This document shows positions 10,712 through 20,619 of a stretch of 64,000 nucleotides of DNA, piece by piece. The notes below the pieces were generated by a model. It was given only the letters and a program-made list of their open reading frames with translations, had not been told where the DNA came from and did no database searches. The stretch is from Usnea hakonensis (Eukaryota > Ascomycota > Lecanoromycetes > Lecanorales > Parmeliaceae), in contig BLJB01000040.1 in assembly GCA_013423325.1 (NCBI GenBank), forward strand, positions 310,001-374,000, read 5' to 3'. Made by a program: the position numbers and the translations under genes. Every line of letters starts with the position of its first letter. Within the stretch, counting starts at the first letter, position 1.

Positions 10712-13188
10712 ATGGCACAGTTACTTGTTCCCGATAGCGGTCTTACCCTCGTCGAACATGCAAAGCCGAAGCTCCAAGATCCTAACTCCAAGAAACATAA
10801 CGGACTTGCCCAAATCATGCAGCTGGATTTACCACCCAATCTTCTGGGGGACCTATTGAAGAGCGCCCGCCGTGGCGGGAAGGGTGTGAATGTGCAGTTC
10901 GGAAAGACAATCGTAAGTGCTTTGCTCAATAGTCATTGACACTGCTCACATGCGCTGAATTCTCAAATAGACTCTTCACTATGGCAATAAGTCCCACCTA
11001 CTCGACGCATTGCCGTCCACTCCCTCCTCTACACAAATCTACCAGTCTTCTGCAGAAGATGAGAACGAGCTTGCGTTGACTGGACGGATAAGTCACCGGC
11101 TCGCCATAAAAAAAGCTCAAGAAGATATCGCCGGTGCCGACGAAGCTCTCATGAAGCTACAAAACCAATTGGCCTCCCATCAGAAAGACAAGCAATCAAA
11201 GCAGTCAGTGCTCCCACATCCATCTTACTCGATTCCCTTGACGCTGACAGTCTCACCTACTCAGGATAGTATTTGTTCCCGATAACTCCAAGCTCCCACC
11301 TCCTACCAAGCAGACGGCTGCAGCTCTCAAACATCAGTCTGTCAAGACTAATTCGCTATCCTTCCTGAAGAAACAACACAACCAAGCACATCTCAGCAAC
11401 ACCACTCGCTCCATGCCTGCCAGTCCTTCCCTTGGAGCTGCTCGTACTCCTCTCAGCCGAAAGACACCACCAACCTCAACGCCTTCGCTTCCCAATGAGA
11501 GATCCGCGAGAATGAAAGCGTTGCGAACACCTCTCATTCACTTTTTAGCAGCACGACCTGCATCCATCACCTTACTTGTCAAACACCTGGGGTGTAAACA
11601 AGATGAGTTACTCGAAGTCCTGAATAGGGTCGGAAAAGAGTTTCGCCTGAGTCCAGACAAGTGGACCTTGAATGATAAGGCCTTCAAAGAGTTGGATGTG
11701 TGGAATTTCAACTACCCCAACCGCGATGATCGTGAACTTGCCATCAACTGCGCCATCTCAGCATTCGATCGGATGAGGATATCTACCAAAGAAGCGGTAT
11801 GGGATATGTTGCTCCCAAAGCCTGAGCGCGGCAAGGGCAAGGTCCTCTCAAACTTGGACTTGCATAAAGGCCCGATCAAGCAGAGCAACACCCCGAGGAT
11901 TCAAGTTCAACATCCCACAAACAATTCCAAGGGAAACGATCCGTCGACTGGTCACGAGAGCGATCAAAAAGACAGACTTGCGCCCAGCGATGCTGAACCC
12001 ATGGCTCGCTCGCAGTCGCAAGACCAAATCAAGAAGAAGAAGGTCAGCGAAAAGGAAGCTCAATCAAAGCGACTCCTGACGAATGGACCAAAGCAAATCA
12101 CCCCAGCCTCGAAGGTCAAAGAGGACCATCCAGCGGTGAAGAAAGGGAGCAAGAAAGCCAATGTTCCAAAATCCAGTGAATTTGTCAACGACTCCGACGA
12201 GGAGGATGGATTGGAAGACGCAACAACGCTCCAGACCCCTGCTATGACACCTAAGCAACATGTCGAGGGGATCATGCCAGTCAAGGCCGCTGCGTCTCCT
12301 CCAACGGTAACATCAACGCCAAAACCTATTAGTGTCAAGGCTAAGGCCTCGAAGCCAACTTCGTCGTCTCAGCATGTTGAGTCCACTACACGCGAGAGGA
12401 GTGGCACTACAAAGCCTGATACTCCGTCTCGCCCAAAGCCGACCTCAAAGCCTAAGCCTGCTGCTGCCGCCGACCACGGGACAAGCAAAGTCACAAAAGG
12501 CAAAGGTGCCATGAGCGAAAAAATGGATACCAAGACTGAGAGGCCAGCTTCTACGCCGGCTTTGAAAGCCCAGGAGAAGAACACTTTGGCGTCTGCTTCG
12601 TCGAGCCCGGCACCGAAACAACGGATTTCGGATGCCAATCAAGGCTCAACTGCAATGAAGAAAACACTATCCCGCCAGCGGACTACAAGTTCGCCTCATA
12701 AACCATCCCCGCTCGGATCGTCACCTCCGACGAATGCTTCCGATCTCGAAAATGGTGTCTCCTCGACCTCTTCGACTTCTTTTGTTTCACAGGCCCAAAA
12801 GTCGAACATGAAGCCTAACGGGGTTGGGTCTGCGCTTAACGGCCATGCACGCAACACATCCGAGCATTCCCTGAAGCGCAAGGCTGACGATCTAGACTCG
12901 GACATTCATGACCATGGTAGTGCTCACGCCAATGGAATTGTGAACGGCATAAAGCGTCATAAAGCGTCTCCCTCTACTTCTGAAAGTAGTGACTCATCGC
13001 GCTCTACCAGCCCTGCGTTGAAAAAAGCACGGGACTTCAAGCTGTATTATGCTAAATATGAAATTTTGTATCGCGAGGTTTCCGAGTTGACAGATGCACC
13101 ACAGGAGAAGATTGAGAATGTCAAAAGGATGCACCAGCGCTTGGTTGAGCTCAAAGACGAGATCACGTTGGGATTGGTCGGCACATAG
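10712..13188 (+). CDS. ell1: RNA polymerase II elongation factor ELL
   Basis: ELL stimulates transcript elongation by RNA polymerase II, with EAF as its usual partner. Exons are 10712-10912, 10971-11203 and 11265-13188 (785 residues), with donors GTAAGT and GTCAGT. The N-terminal ELL domain starts with MAQLLVPDSGLTLVEHAKPK, includes LPPNLLGDLLKSARRGGKGV and continues across both introns (TLHYGNKSHLLDALPSTPSS). A winged-helix-like stretch follows (ALRTPLIHFLAARPASITLL). The middle third is Ser/Thr/Pro/Lys-rich and disordered. The last 50 residues (KLYYAKYEILYREVSELTDA) resemble the occludin-homology end of ELL proteins. The leader is long and pyrimidine-rich. Identification rests on the paired N- and C-terminal domains. 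Confidence 0.85.
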
Positions 13189-13563
13189 AGACAGCGGAAG
13201 GTGAAGAAAGTTGAATCTGATCCGTAAGGCTTCCGTGGCTGGAGTTTGGATGGATGTTTTCAGCAAAGGATTTATTTAGCAAAGGCGCTGGAGGTTTGGA
13301 CATCTACGGAATTTCAAAGAGGTTTCACATTCTCTCTGTGGAAGGGGATTTTGTCAAGAGATGGTTGATGCTCGATGTCATGAATCACGACGACAGATAG
13401 CGTTTCTAGCATTAGAGGATCGGAGGAACTGTAAATCCGGACCAGGTCGGTATTTCGAATCGCCGACTTCTCTGATGCACGTCATGATCTGATTCTAGCT
13501 CTAATTGCCAGAGACACTCTTTTTTTTCCACTATGTTCCCCAATTACCTGACCTGACCAGTCA
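13189..13563. other. Intergenic region between ELL and the DUF2237 gene
   Basis: 375 bp between two plus-strand genes. Nothing beyond the ELL 3' end and the next promoter was recognised. Confidence 0.4.
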
Positions 13564-14570
13564 ATGCCATTGCAGCGTCCCTCATTCATCACCTCCGTGC
13601 TGTTCTTACTGCCCCTTGTCATCCTCGCTCTCATAGCAGCTTTCAACATGGCTACCAAACCGTCCAACAACAACCTTAATGGTAAGGGAATCCCTACTAC
13701 TGCCTTTTTTCCTCTTTGAAAAAAGACGATGTGGTGCATCATAAACAAATAAACATACATACATACATACATACATACGTATATATCATCGAAATCCGAG
13801 CATGCAGGAAATTCGTCCCTGACCTTTTACTTCCTTCAATTCAAAGATTCCAGAAAGTTTTTGACCATTTAGTTGGATGAACGCTGACAGAGTTCCCATT
13901 GCTCTCTTCCGCCGATAAACAGTCCTCAAAAAGCCCCTCGCCCTCTTCTCCCAAAAACCCATGACGGGCTTCTACCGCGACGGATACTGTCGCGTAGGGC
14001 CTGAAGACGGCGGTAACCATGCCGTTGCCGGTTCGTATTTCCAGTCCCGTTCCATCTCTCTCTATCTCTGCCGCGCCCACCGCTTCGCTCAACGGCTCTT
14101 GGCTAATGATGGGGTTCTTCCTTTATGGGGGGAAACAGGCGTCCTGACTAAAGAATTCCTGGACTTCAGCGCTTCGCGGGGGAATAACTTGCGATCGATC
14201 GGTCTCGAGCCCGGCTGCAAATGGTGTCTGTGCACGGCGAGGTGGAAGGAGGCAATGGATGCTGCGAAGGGGCCCGAAGATCCTGTCGTACCGAAGTGGG
14301 TGCCCCAATTTCTCTTCAGTCCTTCCCCACCCCTTGGGGGAACGTCATCACGAGCAGAGAAAGAGGAGGCTGACTTCAATATTTTCTTTTGAATTTTGTA
14401 GGGTCTTCCTCCATGCCACGGACGAGTCGGCACTGCAGAATGGTATCACGATGGAAGCTTTGAAGAAGTTTGCCGCAGAGCCGGAAGCGGCGGGTGGAGG
14501 AGGTAGTTTGGAGAAGAAGGTACCGATTGAGGCCGGGACGACGGGAAGTATTGCTAGGGAGACACATTAG
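13564..14570 (+). CDS. DUF2237 family protein
   Basis: Exons are 13564-13681, 13923-14295 and 14402-14570 (219 residues). After intron 1 the protein matches the DUF2237 pattern: VLKKPLALFSQKPMTGFYRD, GYCRVGPEDGGNHAVAG, TKEFLDFSASRGNNLRS, LEPGCKWCLCTARWKEAMDA and VFLHATDESAL. This family is widespread in bacteria and has no settled biochemical role. Intron 1 (241 bp) contains an (ACAT)n microsatellite; intron 2 uses GTGGGT. From the first ATG the protein begins with a hydrophobic segment (SVLFLLPLVILALIAAF, about residues 11-27) that could be a signal anchor. A second ATG at 13648 would remove it. The Cys residues of GYC and KWCLC are kept, as in the bacterial relatives. The C-terminus is Gly/Glu-rich. 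Confidence 0.85.
13753..13778. repeat. (ACAT)n microsatellite within an intron
   Basis: About six to seven direct tetranucleotide copies inside the first intron of the DUF2237 gene. Confidence 0.9.
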
Positions 14571-15100
14571 GAGAGCAGAGGCGGAGAGCTCCTGTTCCGA
14601 CATTGAAGGAAGAGCCAACCCAAAAGGAGTCTTTGTTGGGATGGTGGTCCAAGGACACCCAAAAACAGCTCGTATTTAGGACTGAAGTCGGCCTCCAAAA
14701 TGTATATAACCTGTGATCTGATAAGCGCACAATGAAGCCTGCGGCCCCTTTCAGCATTTGAGTCTCGATGTCACGATGGTGACCGTTTGGAATCACACTA
14801 GCATTCTCAAGGCTATGTTAGAGGAGACCATCATCCCAATTCGTTCTCTCACAAATGCAAATGCCTCGGACCGTCAGAACGAGCACGTAGATTGACGACA
14901 TAAGTATAACTTCCCACTCCCATTAAAGAAGGATAGAATCGTATTGCCAACAACTCCTACCGAACGCTCTCATGAACTTCTGCCACTCTTCACGCCCACA
15001 CTCACAGTATCCGTTCCTCCCCCTACCCCCCGCATCTACACATCCCTTCACCTTCGCAGCCCTTTCCAACCGCCCTTCCACCCCCTCTTCCTTCTCTCAA
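14571..15100. other. Convergent 3' intergenic region
   Basis: 530 bp between the ends of the DUF2237 gene (+) and the zinc-ribbon gene (-). No further gene or terminator-like structure was recognised. Confidence 0.4.
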
Positions 15101-16033
15101 TCATTTGTACTGCAACCCTCCCTGCTCCTGTGGCGGCGGGTACCCTTGCGGCGGCGGCGGTCCACCCGGCGGTCCTTGCATCATGTTGCCCGCGCCCGGA
15201 TGCTGTGATTGTACGTCTGGTCGGTTACTGTTGTTGGGGTGGGAGCAATTCGGTCAGTTTGTCGGTTGGGAAGAAGAAGGGGAAAAATTGGGGGTTGGAG
15301 GGGGGAGGTTTGAGCATTGAGGGAATAGAAAGGGGGGGAAGGGACTCACCCTAGGTCCTGCATGAAGTTGCAAATGGGACATGCGACTTCTTTGTATTTG
15401 TGCAGGGAGAGCGGGATGACGGGCTGGGGTTTGGGCACGGGGTCGTTAGCTTTTCATTCTTTTTTTCCTTTTCTTCTTTTTGTTCTTCTTCATTATCCTC
15501 TCTCTGAATTTCCCCCATCTGATCATCTCCTCTTCTGAACGAAAACATTCTCTCTCCCCCATCCCCCATCTCTCCCTGTACAGTCCAAGAAGGAAGAGGC
15601 AGAATGAAACTTATCAGATGAAACCACACACATACAAGGAAACAAATCGTAATCCACGACCAAGTCGAGATGCAATGCGCGGACCAATTGCCACCTAATC
15701 ACACATCGCCCCATTAGCATTGGCATGGTCCTAGACTCTTTTCTCTTCTCTTTCTCTTTTCTTTCTCTTTCCGTTCTCTCCACTCTTCCAGCATAAAGGA
15801 AAAAGGAAGAGATCTCACAATTATGACATTGCGCCGTAACACCCTCGTATCCTTCGAGCGGGGACGTAAATTCTATATCCCCAGCCCATGTTCATTAGCT
15901 TCCTACTTTTGCAGAGGGCCAAACAGCTAGCAATGGGTAGAAGCGCTTTGCGGGGAATAGGATAGGCAGAAATCAGCGAGAGAAGAAAGGGATAGAGCGT
16001 ACGGTGGGTGCCAAAGGTGATGCAGAATGCCAT
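15101..16033 (-). CDS. Small zinc-ribbon protein (zinc_ribbon_15-like)
   Basis: Five exons on the minus strand (16033-16003, 15872-15819, 15694-15636, 15423-15350, 15227-15101) give 114 residues. The core reads LEGYEGVTAQCHNCGNWS, then ITICFLPVIPLSLHKYKEVA and CPICNFMQDLGNRPDV. It has two CxxC knuckles about 30 residues apart with a W/F-rich stretch between them, as in the short fungal zinc-ribbon proteins often mislabelled as rhodopsin family. The tail is Pro/Gly/Gln-rich (GPPGGPPPPQGYPPPQEQGG). Every junction restores the family pattern, and the second knuckle half (the Cys of CHNC) is itself split by intron 2. Function is unknown; the paired knuckles imply a bound zinc. The first exon (MAFCITFGTH) is short and least certain. 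Confidence 0.8.
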
Positions 16034-17052
16034 GTTTGAGGGTTTTCGGGTAGAGTTGTTGGCAGCGGGTACGGATACAGTGATGAATGTGGTTGTGAGT
16101 TGATCTGAGAGTCTACCTGAAGTGCTCTGTGTGTAGAAATCTGGGATGGATCTTCTTGGTTGATGGAGATGAGTCCGACAATCGACAATGAATACTCGTA
16201 CTCGTACCTTAGCTTCTGGAAATCTTGGCGGCGGATGTATTAATGACGCGGCCAATGCCTGGCACAAAGCATAAAAATATTGTGCATGCAGATACGAGTC
16301 CTGTAGTTTATCTGCGTCTGAAAACCTAGCAGATTTAAGAATTACCTTCAAACATGACTGAAAGCTTCGACACAAATCTTTAGTAGGATGAGAAATTCGT
16401 GAGGACTCTGGAGGTGTAAATGATACTGAATTGACTATGGAGGAAGAAAGTATTTATATTGTTATCTTAAAGGACGTTACCTCCACTTCTTCCTCATAGG
16501 AAGTGGATATCATCTGAATTTGCATCTGCGCCTGACATCACAGTGCCCATCTTATCAACCCAACCAGGGAATACCATTCTGTCAGCCTTGTCGATAATGG
16601 TATACCTGAAATAACGTCGTACGATGCTCCTTAGCGCCGATACACTTACTCAAAGCCTTCGGCAGGATGGCCACCCGAAGCCTTTGGCAGCTGTTACTTG
16701 GCATTATGGCTCACGCTGAATGATGTCCATGGATCAATGATGCGTAAAGTCGCTAGTAGACCGATCGAAAGGAAATTGCAATGGAGTTCGGCCGTTAATA
16801 GAATGTTGTGAAGGCTTTTGATGGCCTATGAATCTTTGGAAGGTGTGAGTACGACTTGTAAATTTTCGGCGAAGACTGTTGTCTAAAGAAGACAATGGGA
16901 GAAAAAGTATGTCTCCGAATGTAGAAGCATCACAAGGCTTCCAGCTATTCGAAGGCGGAAATGATGATAATGATTCCGAAAACTGATGTCTAAAGAAGAC
17001 AATGGGAGGAAATGCAACTCTGCCGAATGTTGAAGCATTGCAAGGCTTCCAG
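16034..17052. other. Intergenic region with a partial duplication at its right end
   Basis: About 1 kb between the start of the zinc-ribbon gene and the end of the serine-rich gene, both on the minus strand. No gene is supported. Its right end carries one copy of the roughly 96-bp duplication described separately. Confidence 0.45.
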
Positions 17053-17084
17053 CTATCCGGAGGCGGAAATAGTGATCATGACGA
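16881..17084. repeat. Imperfect tandem duplication, period about 107 bp
   Basis: Copy 1 (about 16881-16976) and copy 2 (about 16988-17084) share GTCTAAAGAAGACAATGGGA and CAAGGCTTCCAGCTAT, with scattered substitutions and small gaps between. Copy 2 covers the stop codon and last codons of the serine-rich gene; copy 1 lies just past its end. Confidence 0.85.
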
Positions 17085-20000
17085 CAACGATGACAAGCAT
17101 GCTGATAGCGCTCACACCGTAGCCCCAGTAAAGAGCAATGGTCTTCTCTGTCTTACGAAAGTCGTCGATCTGACCTGCTGTGTGGAATCGCATAACGCCG
17201 TCCATATAGCCATGTCCGTAAATGATAGCAACCGGAGGGATTGCCATGGACAGGATAAGGTAGATCTGCGAAAGTAGCACGTAACGCTCAAGGAGCTCTG
17301 GATTAAGCTGATGAGGGATTCGATGAAGATGAGGTGACTCGGCTCGAGCAACTGGTCGCTGAAAGCGAGGACGTCCTCGTGGGACTGGACGTGACCCTGA
17401 ACTAGGACACCCTGGTCTTACGCGGTCCCAAGGACAGTCGCGACCATAGACGGGGTGATCGAGAATTGGAGGGGGAACATCAGTATGCAAAACGCCGTTT
17501 CGGACGAAAGGCAGAGACGCCATTGATGAGGGTACCACAGGTGGAGAAAACGCTGATGAGGGAGATGAGGGAGAGGAAGGAGTACTGGGTTCTTGAAGTG
17601 ATGTCTCGTCCGCTTGTAGCTGGCGACCACTTAGCTGGACAGGGATGTGGTCGCTGGGGTCGATGAGAGCGCCGTTATCATCTGTGCGTGGAAAAGGATG
17701 TCTGAGGGAAAGACCATAGCTGCGAGTCTGCTGGGCACGACCACTTGAGGATGAAGATCCCAGAGCTGAAGAATTCTGAGCAGAAGTTGAATCCATGAGT
17801 CCAGAATGGCTTTCACTGGAAGACCTACGTCGACGCGGTGCTGGTTTGCCGTGCTCCATTTGTGGCCCAAATGCTGAAAGCGACCTAGAATGATTCCGTG
17901 TGTTGGTTGTTGGCGTTGCTAAATCTTTGTGGTTGAATGATCTTGCAAATGATCTGTGAAAGTTGGCTAATAGGGGTTGGCTGCGACTGTCCAAATCGTG
18001 CTGGATAGCCTGTATTGGAGAACCCTGTCCTACTAATGGTGAAGCATGTGCATATTGGATGGGAGAGCTAGTGAGCGGCGCTGGGCTACTTGAGAAGTCG
18101 GCGCCAGGACTGCTTGCATCCGCCAGACTACTTCCCACTTCTCGTCCACCTCCTCGACCCGGAGTATGATTTACCATTCGATTTCCAGCGCCGGCTACTA
18201 TCTCTGTGAAAGTAGCCCCATTTCCAGGAAGTGAGGGTTCACGTGATGCAGCTTCGCTAACAGTACTCAACCAGGCAGATGATCTATGTGATTGCTCTTC
18301 GGACTCTATAACGTTTTCGTTATCCACCACGTATTCACGCACATTAGACGTGTCGTGAACTGTCTTGTACAACAGATTCTGAGCTTGTGTTTCCTTTATC
18401 TCCTGAATGCTTTCTGACTGTTCTGGACTTGATAAGTCTGAGTCTGAATGCTGCTGCTCCGTTACGACATGATTACTATGAGGTTTTGTGGCTAATGAGC
18501 TTGCAGAGTGAACGATAGCAAGCGAGGACGTGAACGGATGACGATGTTCAATCCTCAAAGGGGATGGGTGCTGGTAAGTACTCGCTGCACATACTCTTAA
18601 CGCTGATTGAGTGCTAGCGTTATTGTTTGGCAGACTTCCATGTCCTATAGCATACTGATATTGAGGCACTTGAACCAGGTCACCTGTTTGACTATTCTTG
18701 AGCAGCATAAATGAGTGATTCTGTCTCGGAAGCACTGGATGCTGTGTTACTGGATGTGATTTCAAGCCACGGAATGGGTGAAGTGTCTCCTTTGATAGAG
18801 ACAAACTGCCAGAATCAGAAGTGTCTGCCAAACTGCTACCAGTCTTAGATTCAAATGCAATGCGGTCAAAAGAGGGGGAACCAGCTTCGGTACGAGCAGA
18901 AACAGTCTCCCAGTCTTGTTCACCCAGGCCACTCAAAGGTGTTGGCAAGCGGCCACTATTCTGCGGTCTAATGGCTTTCGCGTTCAACTCGGAACGACGA
19001 GATTCATTGCCAAGGGCTGGCTGTAAATTCCCATCATCAATCTCGAGGCTTCCAATAGCGTTTCGGCCAAATAGAAGGGGTGGTGTGGGGCACCGCGTCC
19101 TTGTTGGTGAAAGCCCATGGGTGTTGAAAGGCAACTTGTGGTTGGCTGGAACTCCACCATAGTGGTCCGTACTCAGAGATGATGATGTTTGGCTGCTTCC
19201 AGGTCCAGAACCTGGAGACGAGATTTGGGCGCGATCAAATTGAGACATCTTAACTTGAGCGTTTGGCGCTTGCTCTCCGGAGATCTTTTCGGAACAAGCG
19301 GTATGGTGATCCACCTGACTGGTTGAGTTTTCGGAACTCAGTATGCTCATCCGAGTCTTCACTCGATTTCCTAGCGAGTGTAGCACCTCTTCTTCGAGTT
19401 CAGTCTCAGACATGGGTCTTGCGGAGGGTCCATCTGTGATTAGGCCTGAGTAGCGAAAGAGTATACCAGAAGATTCTCTACTCCCCATCGCTGATGCACG
19501 TTGAGGGGAGGCTAAAAGTTCTGAACGAGAATCAAGATCACTTCCTACTGGGATGAGAACATCAATGTGCGGAAATGGGCTTTCGAGGGCTCCTGGAACG
19601 CCTGACGAGCTGGATCGGGATTGAATATGGTCTTTACCATACAAGTCCAATAGATGTGAGAAGTCCCCATTGGAAACTGAAGGAATACCTGAGATAGGAA
19701 AGGCGGGTAGGATATCGGAAGGTGCATGGCGTAGATCTGTTGTGTGAGGTGCCGAAGAAGCCTCCAGGCCATCATCGCTGGGGGCAGGGCTCCAAAGGTA
19801 TTCGTCAATCTCCTCAGAATCTGGGATGGGACGGGAGATATGATCTGGCGAGGCATCTGCTACGATAGGTCCTCCAGTAATTGTCTTTGGGGATATTGCT
19901 CGGTCAGGTTTGGGTGCATCCTGACTCCGATGGAGTACTTGCTGGATTTGATGACCATCTTCAGCCGCCGCATTTGGCAAAGGAAAAGTGAAGGATGGCA

Positions 20001-20619
20001 AAGCTTCTCTGGGTCTATGCACGCTTCCAACTGTCGGCGGATCAGGCAGATTGACAACTTTGGAACAGTCTCCTTGGCTTGACACTGATGCTTGGCAAAC
20101 AGCGTCATCATCATCGAATAATACCCGGCCTATTTCTGACCAAGAGACGGAATCACGATTAACAGCGGGCCCTTCATCTTGACCGCATGGGATAGTTTTC
20201 AAAGACCCATGAGTTTCCAAGCGCCGTAGCGCCTTTCCATGTTTGCCTGTATCGAACGGAGAGGTAGGTGAAGCGGAGTCCCTACTTGGAAGGGGTCTCG
20301 GTGGGGTCACCGAAGGTAATGAACCCTTCAACGACGCTCGTGGCAAGTATCGTATGACTTTTGAAGTTGCGGAATCATGTTGGCCGCTAAACTGTATAAG
20401 AGGAAAGTGCTCGCTGCTTGAAGTTGGTGTTGAAGTCACCGTTGATGCATGGACAGCCCCTGTTTGATACACCCGACTTGGGGATGGTTGGTATCCACTT
20501 GCTGGTGGAGTTTGCGGCGTCAATGATCCGTGGCCCCACTCGAGGTCTTCCTTGCTAGTAGGCTCAGCAGAAGATGATCCACCATTTCTTCGAAAGAACT
20601 GACTGAGTTGAGATGTCAT
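17053..20619 (-). CDS. Serine-rich protein with two C-terminal membrane helices
   Basis: A single open frame of 1188 codons. The first thousand residues are Ser/Pro/His-rich and probably disordered, with many SP and TP sites. The last 90 residues form a compact membrane module: LERYVLLSQIYLILSMAIPP (about 1100-1125), a loop with YGHGYMDGVMRFHTAGQIDD and FRKTEKTIALYWGYG, then AISMLVIVVVMITISASG to the end. I recall the same module at the end of long 'serine-rich proteins' in other Pezizomycotina. The two-helix hairpin at the very C-terminus suggests anchoring with a large cytosolic N-terminal region. No enzyme motif was seen and no function is assigned. The start at 20619 is the first ATG of the frame. 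Confidence 0.85.
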   Translation of the reverse strand: MTSQLSQFFRRNGGSSSAEPTSKEDLEWGHGSLTPQTPPASGYQPSPSRVYQTGAVHASTVTSTPTSSSEHFPLIQFSGQHDSATSKVIRYLPRASLKGSLPSVTPPRPLPSRDSASPTSPFDTGKHGKALRRLETHGSLKTIPCGQDEGPAVNRDSVSWSEIGRVLFDDDDAVCQASVSSQGDCSKVVNLPDPPTVGSVHRPREALPSFTFPLPNAAAEDGHQIQQVLHRSQDAPKPDRAISPKTITGGPIVADASPDHISRPIPDSEEIDEYLWSPAPSDDGLEASSAPHTTDLRHAPSDILPAFPISGIPSVSNGDFSHLLDLYGKDHIQSRSSSSGVPGALESPFPHIDVLIPVGSDLDSRSELLASPQRASAMGSRESSGILFRYSGLITDGPSARPMSETELEEEVLHSLGNRVKTRMSILSSENSTSQVDHHTACSEKISGEQAPNAQVKMSQFDRAQISSPGSGPGSSQTSSSLSTDHYGGVPANHKLPFNTHGLSPTRTRCPTPPLLFGRNAIGSLEIDDGNLQPALGNESRRSELNAKAIRPQNSGRLPTPLSGLGEQDWETVSARTEAGSPSFDRIAFESKTGSSLADTSDSGSLSLSKETLHPFRGLKSHPVTQHPVLPRQNHSFMLLKNSQTGDLVQVPQYQYAIGHGSLPNNNASTQSALRVCAASTYQHPSPLRIEHRHPFTSSLAIVHSASSLATKPHSNHVVTEQQHSDSDLSSPEQSESIQEIKETQAQNLLYKTVHDTSNVREYVVDNENVIESEEQSHRSSAWLSTVSEAASREPSLPGNGATFTEIVAGAGNRMVNHTPGRGGGREVGSSLADASSPGADFSSSPAPLTSSPIQYAHASPLVGQGSPIQAIQHDLDSRSQPLLANFHRSFARSFNHKDLATPTTNTRNHSRSLSAFGPQMEHGKPAPRRRRSSSESHSGLMDSTSAQNSSALGSSSSSGRAQQTRSYGLSLRHPFPRTDDNGALIDPSDHIPVQLSGRQLQADETSLQEPSTPSSPSSPSSAFSPPVVPSSMASLPFVRNGVLHTDVPPPILDHPVYGRDCPWDRVRPGCPSSGSRPVPRGRPRFQRPVARAESPHLHRIPHQLNPELLERYVLLSQIYLILSMAIPPVAIIYGHGYMDGVMRFHTAGQIDDFRKTEKTIALYWGYGVSAISMLVIVVVMITISASG

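Noticed and set aside
14944..15354. Plus-strand frame with MYCNPPCSCGGGYPCGGGGPPG
   Set aside because: It is antisense to the Pro/Gly/Gln tail exon of the zinc-ribbon gene, which has full support on the other strand.
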